A DNA stretch of 64,000 nucleotides from Biomphalaria glabrata. Taxonomy: Eukaryota > Mollusca > Gastropoda > Planorbidae. The stretch lies in contig NC_074715.1 of assembly GCF_947242115.1 (NCBI RefSeq), positions 45,793,086-45,857,085 of the forward strand, given 5' to 3'. Each line of letters begins with the position of its first letter. The first letter of the stretch is position 1. Position numbers and translations under genes: made by a program. Under the pieces are notes generated by a model, which was not told where the DNA came from, made no database searches, and saw only the letters and a list, made by a program, of their open reading frames with translations. Shown here in pieces: positions 22,376 to 64,000 of the stretch.

Positions 22376-24832
22376 ATTCTTAGCATCATACAATATTGCA
22401 ACTAGACAACTTTGATATGGGCCTACCTAGATCCATTCTTAGCATCATACAATATTGCAACTAGACAACTTTGATATGGGCCTACCTAGATCCATTCTTA
22501 GCATCATACAATATTGCAACTAGACAACTTTGATATGGGCCTACCTAGATCCATTCCTAAGCATCATACAATATTGCAACTAGACAACTTTGATATGGGC
22601 CTACCTAGATCCATTCCTAAGCATCATACAATATTGCAACTAGACAACTTTGATATGGGCCTACCTAGATCCATTCTTAAGCATCATACAATATTGCAAC
22701 TAGACAACTTTGATATGGGCCTACCTAGATCCATTCTTAAGCATCATACAATATTGCAACTAGACAACTTTGATATGGGCCTACCTAGATCCATTCTTAG
22801 CATCATACAATATTGCAACTAGACAACTTTGATATGGGCCTACCTAGATCCATTCTTAAGCATCATACAATATTGCAACTAGACAACTTTGATATGGGCC
22901 TACCTAGATCCATTCCTAAGCATCATACAATATTGCAACAAGACAACTTTGATATGGGCCTACCTAGATCATGGGCGTAGCCAGGATTTTTTTTCGGGGA
23001 GGGTTTTGGGGGGGGGATTCCCCCCTGACCCCCCCCCGGCGGAAAAAAATTATATATATATATTTATATATATATATGTGTGTGTGTGTGTACATAATTA
23101 ATCTTTATTACATTCTGACCCTTTCGGAAGACGTTTATTGTTTATTTTTGACTCCCCGCCCTTGCTAGCAAGGGGTCTGGGGGAGTTCGCAGCGCTCCCC
23201 CAGCGCGGGCGAAGCCCCGCCGCCGAGCACTATTTCTGGTATTGAAAGCCAACAAAATGCATATTCTGAGGTATCTACAGTGCATTATCTTGCTATTAAA
23301 AAGTTTATTTCAAAAACCTAATGTGCTATTCTTACTGACTTAGACCTTCTCGCGCCGTTCGGCGCATTTTCCGGCAAGCTGTTTCCGCAACTCTTATTTT
23401 GCGTAATTCATTTTGTCGGCAAAACCTCATGCGACGCTCTGTCACAACCTTACAAAGGATTCGACTCCCAGTTCGGCATATGATTTCTTTGATTTAGACC
23501 GGATCTCTATGACTGACTCCTAAAATCTGTCTTAGTCATCTTTGTTTAGACACATTTAATGATTTTCAAATTCGGCAGAAGACTATTCACACTTTATTAA
23601 TGGAGCCCAAGCCACTGGTAGAAATTTGTAACCTTTCTTGACTACGCTCTTGGAATTGCATGCCTGTATTTCGCTTTAGATTTTATATCGAAAAGGAAAG
23701 TTTTTTCGTCAAATCATCTGTTGAGGGGTTTTAAACTAAGAAATCTCTGGAGTTTTTTTGTTTTGTTTTTAATTCAAAACCCCATTTAGCTACGATCATA
23801 GAATTTGGTGACTGTAGTTTGCTTTAAAATAATATTGAAGAGAGAGATTTTCAACTCTAAATACTTTGTAGGGGAATTTTAAACTCAAAACCATCTGGAG
23901 GGGTTTTAAACTTTAAAGAAAAAGCCATCTGGAGGAGGGGGATTTAAACTCAAACCCCCTTTGGCTACGCTCATAGATTTTATAGTGTGTAATTTGCTTT
24001 TTTTATATATATTGACGAGGTACTTTTTAGCTTCAAACCCAACTGGAGGGGAGGGGGGTTTAAACTCAAAACCCCTTTGGCTACGCTCATAGAATTTTGA
24101 GTGTGTAATTCGCTTTTTTTATATTGAAGATGGGGTTTATCGTAAATTTTGGAGGGGGTTTTAAAATCAAAATCTTCCTCAACTGTGGTGTTGGAATTTG
24201 GGGATTGTTGTTTGCATTTTTTTTTGTTTTGTTTTATAGAAGAGGGGGATTTAACTTCAAAAACCTCTGGTAGGGAGTTTAAAATTCAAAACCCCCTGTA
24301 GGGGGTTTTAAACTCAAAGCCCCCTGGTAGAGGAATTTGTATCTCAAAACCCCCTGATAGGTGTTTTTTAAATCTCAAAACCCCCTGGTAGGGGGATTTA
24401 AACTCAAAACCCCCTGGTAGAAGGTTTTTAGCTCAAAACTGCCTCGGCTGTGCTGTGGTAAGTGATGATTTAGTATTAAAATCTCACCTAAAATAAACAA
24501 AATGAAAGCAAAAATCAGTCACTTAATTCCGTCCCCCCCCTGCGGGGGAGGGGATTTCATTTCGGGGGGGGGGGGTTGAACCCCAAGAACCCCCCCCCTG
24601 GCTACGCCCATGACCTAGATCCATTCTTAGCATCATACAATATTGCAACTAGACAACTTTGATATGGGCCTACCTAGATCCATTCCTAAGCATCATACAA
24701 TATTGCAACTAGACAACTTTGATATGGGCCTATCTAGATCCATTCCTAAGCATCATACAATATTGCAACTAGACAACTTTGATATGGGCCTATCTGGATC
24801 CATTCCTAAGCATCATACAATATTACACTGGT
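22376..24832. repeat. 59/60-bp minisatellite, about 13 units, split by a transposon
   Basis: The unit begins 'agcatcatacaatattgcaa', continues 'ctagacaactttgatatggg' and ends 'cctacctagatccattctta'. About nine full copies and one partial run to 22969; three or four more follow at 24613-24832. Units are nearly identical, differing by one base of length (59 or 60) and a few substitutions. 60-base units leave a repeating 20-residue frame open, but the 59-base units break it, so it is not a protein. Confidence 0.92.
22970..24612. mobile_element. Non-autonomous hAT-like DNA transposon inside the minisatellite
   Basis: The ends are inverted: the left begins CATGGGCGTAGCCAGG and the right ends CCTGGCTACGCCCATG. 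The 8-bp ACCTAGAT is duplicated at 22962-22969 and 24613-24620, and removing the element plus one duplication restores a normal minisatellite unit. The 1643-bp interior has G/C homopolymer runs next to both ends and a series of 'aactcaaaaccccctgg'-type repeats at about 23880-24440, but no transposase. The 8-bp duplication fits hAT or P-type elements; the family assignment is by terminus resemblance. Confidence 0.85.
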
Positions 24833-24919
24833 CAATATCCTTCTTTACATGTTAACTATAATGAACTAAAACAAAAACCTTTTTGGTTAATACATTTCAC
24901 ACTTTAATATTGCATAATG

Positions 24920-25470
24920 CAGTAGCTCAAAACTTTTTTTGTAGCGTAGCAGAATGAACCCTTTTAGAATGGTGGACCAAAATAGAAGCAGATCAGGGTT
25001 GTCACTGCGTCACGTTGTGTTGGCTCCTGCCACCAAGATAGAGCTACTTCTGATGCACCTCCACGCAGAAGTATTTAAGAGAAGTGTGTGCCTTACAATG
25101 CCAAAAATAGATCGACGTGGGCCGCAAGACGGAGATTTAGCAATCAGTGGACACCCTTGGCCCTGTCTTTTATGCATACTTTGATAAATATTTGTCAGTT
25201 AAAGCTAGCTGGTGCCTATAAACTGGTGTTGAAAGTGTTTTCTTGGGGGAGGGGGAGCACTTTTGTTAACCGACCACATACCGGATATGTGCCCTGCGTA
25301 GCTGTACAACAATAAGCAGTCCATCTACACTGCCCATACCGGCATTACATCTTGGCCAAACCATGATTGAGCGCACATAGGCCTACCTTTGGTGATAGCA
25401 TTCAATAAGCAATAGCTGCTTTCTGTATAGTAGGCCTACCCATGACCAAGAAGGGTTCAGAGAACCACTG
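24920..25470. mobile_element. Possible hAT-like remnant
   Basis: The right end 'ggttcagagaaccactg' resembles hAT termini, and the left end 'cagtagctcaaaactttttt' is a weak partner. The flanking octamers differ (gcataatg and ctaagtag), so the copy may be truncated or the pairing wrong. Confidence 0.35.
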
Positions 25471-25474
25471 CTAA

Positions 25475-26610
25475 GTAGACAATTTTGTAGACAGACGGAG
25501 CAATTTATTCCGTCACGCTCTCACTGGAGGGCTTCCAAAAGTACCAATAGCCTTAGGCAGATGTTTACCGGTACCTCTCTCTGTCAGGTTACCATAATAA
25601 TAGTGGTGATCATCCCACAACATCGCCACTCCGATGATTGCGCGCTACTTGTTCACATTAAACATGAGCTCCAGCTGCCCCTTCCTTTTGGTGAAACATA
25701 TAATTCAGAAGAAAATTATTTTTTTTCCAGAAGTCTCCCAACAAAATCTACTCAGTAATCAACGCGGTAACCCCCCCCCCCCCTCCCTTTTTAAATATCT
25801 GGTAGCCTAATTAAGCACGGTATTCAATGACGCATCAGCACATAGATGAGAATAAAGAGATGATCGAACATTTTAAAATAGAACTTTTGAGATGAATTTA
25901 ACTAGTCACAAATGCCGTGATAAGGTAAAGACGTAGGCAATGTTACAAATTTCAAAAACATATTGTTTCTATAATATGACATTCACAACACCAGTTTGTC
26001 AGAAGTCACAAACAAGACCCCATCCATGTAATGTATTTCTTCTAAGTACCAGTAATAAAAGGTACACTAGCCCACTTGTCTAGACAAGCTCCTACTCTGA
26101 TGTAGACTGACACTATTGGTATCATGTAGGCCCAGTGCTGAACAACGAGACTCGGTTACAAAAAAAATCTCATTTAAATTCATCAAAAACTTACTGAAAG
26201 TGCTATTCAAAAGTAGATGTTCAACTATAGGTCTAAACTGACCGTTCTGAGTCTCACTGTTGGAAGTATGCATTTTCTTTGATTGCTAGCAGGCCTACTC
26301 ATGGAACTTCTGTATAACGTGTTTTTTTTCTTAGCCAAGTGTAAAGTTTGTTCGTGACATTTCTTCACCTCATTTAGTCACTTTTTAAAACATATATACT
26401 CCCAAGGGCACCATTTGTGTGTGTGTGTCTATATACTTCCATTTCTTCAGTTCCTCCAATGGAATCCTTAGAACAATGCTTCTGTTGTTCCCTGATGTTT
26501 CAACCATATCGTTTTGACACTACAGATTCTGTTCAGCCTTAATAACATTTCACACAACACTGCAGGTCACGTGACATGGTCAGGCTGAGATAAAATCATC
26601 TTGGTACCGG
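25475..26610. other. Intergenic DNA, nothing recognised
   Basis: No gene or clear element is seen. There is a C run at about 25771-25784 and a short TG run near 26416. Confidence 0.5.
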
Positions 26611-26611
26611 T

Positions 26612-26915
26612 ACTATCAAGCAGTGACAGTCATCCCGACACTGTCAAGTAGTGATGAAGTCATCCTGACACTTTAATTGATGTAGTCATCCTGACACTGT
26701 CAAGTAAGTGATGCAGTCATCCTGACACTGTCAAGTAAGTGATGCAGTCATCCTGACACTTAAGAAAGTGAAGCAATCATCCTGACACTGTCAAATAAGG
26801 GATGAAGTCATCCTTACACTGTCAAGTAAGTAATGTAGTCATCCCAACACTGTCAAGTAAGTGATGTAGTCATCTGGACACTTAAGTAAGCGATGTAGTC
26901 ATCCTGACACTAAGT
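26612..26915. repeat. Minisatellite of about 31 bp, roughly ten units
   Basis: The unit is 'cactgtcaagtaagtgatgc' followed by 'agtcatcctga', repeated with substitutions and small indels. Confidence 0.85.
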
Positions 26916-26999
26916 TGTGATTCATCAAGTTTTGAGGAATGCATGGATTGGTGTGAACGCAAGAATCATTTTTTTTTCTACCTGTGAACAGTGTGTTTC

Positions 27000-29384
27000 T
27001 ACCTGTGAACAGAGTGAACTCTTCAATGACAAATAAATGTTCATTTCTTGTTTTTATTTGAATCCAATGACATCAGATCTAACTTAAAAACACAATTCAA
27101 AATTATAAAGCTAGAACAGTTTCAGAAAAAAAAAATATTGATGTTATACCCACTAAATACACGAGGTATCACATACTGTTTAGTTAAGACTGCCATTTAC
27201 TGCAAGTGGGTTAAGGGAGGGGCTTTTTTTTGTTTAAATCAACTCTCTAAGGTACCACCACTCTTACACACACTAATGTATCACTCTGAAGTGGACTCCA
27301 ATTAAAAAACTTAGTGATTCAAGAATACATTTCCTAGCAGTGCTGACTGTTAAGTTGCCCTTTCATGGAAAAGGAAAGGGGGGGGGGGGGGGGAGGGAGG
27401 TAGAGCTGAAGATTCAAAGAGTTTTAGAGAAAGACATTTAGAAAGGAGTTACAAGTCAAGTTGAATGGCTCTAGATACTGACTTGGCATGATGGGATACA
27501 TTCACTACCAATGAAATGATTTGCTGGGAGGTAGACATTTCCAGAAGGCTACAGAACAAAGCTAAAATTAAAATGTGACCGAAACAAAACAAAAATTATA
27601 AATGTTAATTTGTAGAGCTAGTCACTGTCATCACCCAGGAGACAAAAAAATATTTGAAAAATTATATTGCAGCACAATTCATCTTCACTTGACTCAGCGG
27701 TAAAATCTGGCCTAGTGGCTCAGGACAAAATGTAATAATTAGTTTGTTTTTTGCTTTGTAAACTCTTTGTACAACAATTATAGCTTGCTTCAATGAATAT
27801 AGAGAGAGACAGCTACTACAAGAAAGCTGTTCCATAGGCACACACATCCATTCACACATTGGTTTGCATGTAGCATACCCCAGTACAAAATAGGTGTACT
27901 TATTATAGTAGGACATGTAGATGATCAAAAGGGATAGAGGGAGGAGCTTGTTGAATATCCAGGGCTGTGTATAAATACATGCTAACAGCAAGGGTCAAAT
28001 GAAAAGAGTATATGGAACAAAGAGAAATAGTTAAATGTATGTATTTGAATTAAATCCTTTTGTTTGGTGGACAATCACAAGAATAGAGGTTCCAATATAA
28101 GGAGTAAGAAAAAAGGTGCACATTTTGTTTTGTTAGCACTAAAATGAAACATGCTTTCATCTGATCATTGATTTGGTGACTTGTACTTCAATACCTGCCA
28201 TGGACAATGGTGATCTTATGGAAAATGGTTTGATATTAACATTTTTAATGCAGTTTTTAATAATGTTATATTTGAACATCTTAAATCAATGGACACAGAG
28301 ATACTTTATATAAGGTGCCCTACACACAAATAATCACATGCAGAGTTAAATATGAAAAAAAAAAAAAAAAAAGTCCTCTGGTCATTACAACTAGTACACT
28401 TTCAACAACACAAAATGATGACTGTACAGAATTATGTATGGCCAGATTTCAGCGCAATCATAGGCCTTTTATAAATTCTTTTACAAATGTTTGACACTGG
28501 TGACACTTTCTGTTTAAAAAACAACTTATTAAAATCTCTCACCCTGTGCTACATTCATGAAACACAAAAAGCCTTAAAAAATTAAAGTATCATTTGAAAC
28601 AATGGGTGCCCATACTGAAGAACACAGAAGTACATTTAGTTCAGGCATTCATCCAAGCAGGCAACAAACATAGTTATTGAAACACAAGTTATTTTTGCAA
28701 GAGCAGAGAATGAAAGAAACCATGTAACATGAAAATGTGTTGGACAGATATGACAAGTCTTCAAATTTAGCCACACCTCTCTCTGCATGTCTAAACTAAG
28801 CTTTTTAGGTCAAGGATTTTTACCTCTCCAGTATTAGTAAATATAAAAACTATTTCTCTTTAATGTATAAAATAAATAATGTTTTGACTATGTTATACTC
28901 TGGCTACAGATACTTCCTGCAAACACCTAACAAGCATCCATCACAAGTCAAATCATGAAATACTCTGGCATCACAATGTTGGACTCATTTAAGCACATAC
29001 AATGAAATAATATTTGTCCAGCTTCAGAAGGCAAGGCCATATAATCAATATTCAACCCAAGAGCTAAGTTTCTTTGTGTAGTCGTCAATCTAAGTAATCA
29101 ACTGTAGGTAGAAACACAAATACTTGTACATTTTGCCTAAATAAATAAAATGTCCAGCTGCAAAAAGCTGGATGGATCACGCGCACACATGCACACCACA
29201 ATCCTCTCTGATGTCTCTGCAGACACTCTCCTAACTAGTGATGAACCAAGTTTTGTTAATTCCAGCCAGAAGAAGACATCTTCACAAGGCTGACCAATCA
29301 GTGGACATATACAATGACTGTGCTGAAGAGTCCAAAAGATTTCTTTAAGAGTCTTGGCTCACTGAGCCACTTAAGAAAACTACG
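27000..29384 (-). other. Probable 3' UTR and downstream region of PKA-C
   Basis: No other gene is visible between here and the PKA-C stop codon. An AATAAA on the minus strand lies at 27053-27058, and ATTAAA-type signals occur nearer the stop (around 28255 and 28860), so the 3' end could lie in several places. G-rich and A-rich runs are present at 27377-27394 and 28352-28371. Confidence 0.4.
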
Positions 29385-60413
<31,029 letters not shown>

Positions 60414-60419
60414 ACTTTA

Positions 60420-61980
60420 GAGTCACAAGTGACACAGGCAAGAGGCTCGGTAGTAGAATTTTTCTTGATCCATGGCAGTCATTATGTTGTAAATTACCCT
60501 TCACTTATGTCAAGTAATAATGCAAAGTTCCAAAAGAAAATTTGAAGAAATACTTAGCACAATAACACAGATAATGGAAATTGTTTTTATTTCATTTAGG
60601 CTTGGTTATTTGAAAAATATAAGGTAATTGTCTTTAGTCTATTTAATCTATTAATCTATTATGACCTAAAAGATTATACATAAAAAAAAAATGGGTTAAT
60701 ACTTTTATCACTTTATTTGCATGTAAAATTAATATTTTATGTGGCCTTTTTTTAATTTTTAAATTAATAATTATATGATTTTTGTGCATACCTAAAAACA
60801 TTCAATATCATTGTAAAAATTTCAACATATTTATATAAAAAATAAACTGTAATCAGTAACAAGAAATTTGTATCCCTTAAAATGATACAATACAACTGTA
60901 GGCTTATATTTGAGACTAATTCTCAAAACGCTGATTTTTGTTTGTTTGTGTTTGTAGATTTCCAAGCTCTTTTTTAACAATAAAAATGATTTGAATAAAT
61001 ATTTCTACTATTTTACTATGGTTATGAGAATTATTACACTAAGTTCATTAAGATATTCTCATTACTGCATGAATGAAGTTCTTTGGTTCCAGTTTCAAAT
61101 CTTACTTTTATTTTTTTTTAATATGAATTCATTTTTTTATTTATGAGTGTATTGTTTTTTTTCCAATGGTTAGGCTTGGTGATTAAAATAATGTAACCTT
61201 TCTAATTAATTTTTACAATTCCCATATTAGCCTTCAGACTTTATAATCATGAGTGGACGGGCACTGATGTATGATTTTGAAAACACCTCTAATGATTCTC
61301 CTAGATAGAAATTTGATAGTTTAGGTATATTTTTATGGGAAAACAATTATTAGTTGATTGGCCGTACGGTGAAAACTGTGGTTTGACCATTATAATTTTA
61401 AAAAATATAACCATCTTGAAATTAAATTTTTCTTTTTCAAACACTCTTTCAGCAGATAATTTCTGAACTAGACTCATCAAATGTTTCTTTGTATTCATTA
61501 TAATAATGTTTGTGAACATTTTGTGCAACATCTTATGTAGAAATTAGCTAGACTATCATTAGACTTATTTGTGCAGCTCATGGAAAGACTCATTGCAATA
61601 TTTAAGCATTACAATTAAGAAATAAATAGAATGAAAAATTAAAGACCACCATTATTAACTTCTTAAAAAAAAAACTTTCTTTTTTATGTTACTTATTCTT
61701 TTAACTAAGGTATTAGTAGATCTATGACCTAACTAACAATATTTGATCAAATAGTTCTTTTATATAGTTTTATAAATCACTGCTATTTATTTTTTTTTTT
61801 TGTTATTTTTAAATATAAAAAATACTGTAAGTGTGACTTATTACTGTGTAGACCATTTAACAGTACTTGGTAATGAGTTGGTGAATTATACCTATCACTT
61901 AGTGATTAAGTCTTAGTCTTGTCTTAATTTATATAATTTTTTAATATTTAACAATATTATATAGTATAATATTTAAATAT
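60420..61980. other. AT-rich DNA upstream of PKA-C exon N3
   Basis: No gene or element is recognised. A promoter for the N3 transcript may lie here or further upstream. Confidence 0.4.
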
Positions 61981-61984
61981 ATTT

Positions 61985-62760
61985 ATACAAATAAACTAAT
62001 CTAGATTTCGATCTAGAATTCTAGATTACTGATTTGTATTTAGACTTTTAGATCTATCATCTAGAGTAGGTTTAGAATTCTATAGAATTCTAGATTTAGA
62101 TCTATTGCCTATTGGCTAGAATAGGCCTACCTATATAGAATATATCTACTAGATCTATCTAAATTAGCCTACTATTGACTTGACTGCTAGATAGGTCTGA
62201 CTCTGATACTACTGATAGGGCCTACTAAGATAGTATTTCTAATTGAGTAATATATACAGGTATAGATTTTAGATTTAGTAGTAAGTAGATCTAGATGTTT
62301 AGCCTATAATTGTAGATTGAAGATTCTAATTCTGTAGTCAAATATAGTCAATGACTCAATATGGTCATGGATCTAGCAGACTAGATCTAGACTCTAGAAT
62401 TCTAGTGAATCACTCATCATCACTGTGAATGTGAATGATACTCATTACACTGTAAGTAATCACTGTAACACTCTTACTTGATTCTAGATCTAATCTAGAT
62501 TATTCTAGATGATAGTAAATCTACTCTTACTCTAGACTCTAGAGACTCTAGTGTCACTTTATTCTTTATCGTTTATCAAACTCAAAGTTTATGACAGTAA
62601 GACTTAGACAAACTTCAAGACTAGACTAGACTGAGTGTCACTGAGACTCTAGATCTAGTAAGAGTCTTAGTCTTATAAATCTAAATCTAGATCTAGATTG
62701 TCTAGATCTACTTGTTTAGGCCATTTAGATCTCTAAATACGACTGAATCGACAATATAAT
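61985..62760. repeat. AGATCT/TCTAGA-rich tract
   Basis: The words tctaga, agatct and gatctag recur densely, as in 4000-5180. No tandem unit is fixed, so it is a word-rich tract rather than a true satellite. Confidence 0.6.
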
Positions 62761-62869
62761 CTGATACACTTCACACAAACTACACAAAGTTACACATGTA
62801 AATCACTTTTTAATTAAACAAAACTTTTGTAAACGAAAAGCCCACAAACTTAGCGATAAAGTTGTATAA

Positions 62870-63010
62870 ACTTTTGTTCCCCCTTATTTAACATAACTTC
62901 CGCCAGCCATCTTGTAAGGCGCTAATGCGTAGGACTTCAAAAATGAAAGAATTGCGGAGGGGGTAGAAGAATGAACGAACGAAGAGAAAACAGGAGAGAC
63001 GTTAAGGAAA
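62870..63010 (-). promoter_or_regulatory. Promoter-like segment upstream of PKA-C
   Basis: On the minus strand, 'gcgccttacaagatggctgg' followed by 'cggaagtt' combines a YY1-like AAGATGGC and an ETS-like CGGAAGT, both common at TATA-less start sites. It lies 2.5 kb upstream of the N3 start codon. It could serve the long PKA-C isoform through a non-coding exon, or a gene leading right out of the window. Confidence 0.35.
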
Positions 63011-64000
63011 CCTTTTTTTTTTAACCCCTCCCATTCCTAGTACACAGCACAGGTAGACCTGACACAGGCCAGAAGAAAAGGTCAAGGATATTCGTTCAGC
63101 TTCAGTAGCTGCTCAAATCGGGACAGACTAGAATAGATTTATATTTAGGCCTATATTAAGTATATTATATAGATTTAGATTCTAGCCCTAATAAAAAAAA
63201 GTAATGTCAAAACTGGTGTACAAACAAAAATTCTATGTATAGGCTAGATCTAGTATTCTTACTATTTCTTACCATGAATTAAGTTTTTATTTCCAATTTA
63301 GGCTTAACCCAAATTAACAAGTCAAATCTCTTAACTCTAAGTCTAAGCCTTTATAGGCTACTACGTTATTAAATTGAAAAAAAATTATCTAATATGAGAT
63401 AGACTTAAAAGTCTAATATCAGTGAAACTAGATTTTAAAATTGTCATGTACATTTAATAAGGATTTTTTTTTCGGGTGTGGGGGGGGGGGGGCTATGCCC
63501 CCAGGTAAGCGTGCGCTAAGGACAAGATCTACATCTAGCCCCGGCTTCAGTGTTTCGTTACTCGTTGCTGACTTGGATTGCACCATCTCTGAGCCCTCTC
63601 ACTACCACAGCCCGTGTGAATACAATAAACATGTCTACGGGTTAAGTTCAGCAGACGAGACCTACAGACGTAGCCTACAGGAATAGGGTGCCGGAAAAAA
63701 GAACAGGATGGAGTGAGGATGTAAGAACATGTAGAGAGTAATGTCAAAAGGGTGGGAACTGTTAGATAGTGGCTGAGAAAAAAGAGTAGGTGCGCAATGA
63801 CAAGACAGATCAACCTATAGACTCGATTTGAAACTCTTTTGAACAAATGAAATTCTTTTGACTTGTGTCGACAGTTGAGGTGGAAGAGTGAGAGACTTAA
63901 AATGTTTACTAAATGTTTACTAAACATTTCTTGAAGAGAAAGCATTAAATTTGTAAGTCTGAAATCCTATAGAACAAATGCTTTTTTTTTTCACCGATTT
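63011..64000. other. Right-end DNA, nothing recognised
   Basis: No gene is supported. A G run occurs at about 63480-63492. The open frames at 63441-63686 (+) and 63547-63945 (-) overlap and match nothing known. Confidence 0.45.

Noticed and set aside
22514-22822. A 102-residue open frame of repeated QLDNFDMGLPRSIPKHHTIL
   Set aside because: It is the translation of the minisatellite. 60-base units keep the frame open by arithmetic, 59-base units break it, and there is no start context or composition of a real protein.
22376-24832. Evenly spaced direct repeats resembling a CRISPR array
   Set aside because: The units are contiguous with no unique spacers, and the sequence context is animal. 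It is a minisatellite.
24920-25470. A confident hAT element here
   Set aside because: Only the right end is convincing and the flanking octamers do not match, so it is listed only as a possible remnant.
63441-63945. Overlapping frames at the right edge as a gene running out of the window
   Set aside because: No domain, splice pattern or codon signal was seen; the plus frame crosses a G run.

Overview
The window reads as nuclear DNA of a eukaryote, most likely a freshwater pulmonate snail (Bulinus/Biomphalaria/Physella-like). This rests on AT-rich sequence with GT-AG introns of 0.3-8 kb, animal-type proteins, long tracts crowded with AGATCT/TCTAGA, tRNA-headed SINEs and non-LTR retrotransposon remnants of a type I associate with planorbid snails, and a protein kinase A gene whose exon layout resembles the one known from the sea hare Aplysia. 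The genus is an inference. I found no bacterial genes, CRISPR array, rRNA, functional tRNA or virus-derived element.

Three protein genes are supported. (1) A DNAJC4-like J-domain membrane protein, + strand, with one coding exon at 5405-6163. (2) PPP1R8/NIPP1, the FHA-domain nuclear inhibitor of protein phosphatase 1, + strand, 7 coding exons from 10188 to 20588, 335 aa. (3) The catalytic subunit of cAMP-dependent protein kinase (PKA-C), - strand, from 29385 to 60413. NIPP1 and PKA-C are convergent. NIPP1 is known to be regulated by PKA phosphorylation in mammals, so the two proteins are related in signalling, but nothing here shows that their adjacency has a function.

The PKA-C gene is the highlight. 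Its common body is nine exon positions, one of which (the catalytic-loop exon) exists as two tandem 127-nt versions at 41806-41932 and 40989-41115. Because 127 is not a multiple of 3, exactly one must be used. At the 5' end there are three candidate first coding exons, all ending in the same phase (one nucleotide of a codon): a classical N-myristoylated 15-residue start (54085-54130), a 45-residue Cys-Cys start (58082-58217) and an unusually long 215-residue low-complexity start (59768-60413). Combining them predicts up to six kinases of 352, 382 or 552 aa. The long N terminus is the best candidate for something undescribed.

The rest is intron and intergenic DNA rich in mobile elements: non-autonomous hAT-like DNA elements with 8-bp target duplications (2199-2861, 22970-24612, 45625-46346), one of them sitting inside a 60-bp minisatellite; at least four SINE-like families; decayed LINE fragments; a dispersed repeat at 31.1 kb and 50.3-52.0 kb, the latter interrupted by a SINE with a 13-bp target duplication; three minisatellites; and TA/GA microsatellites.
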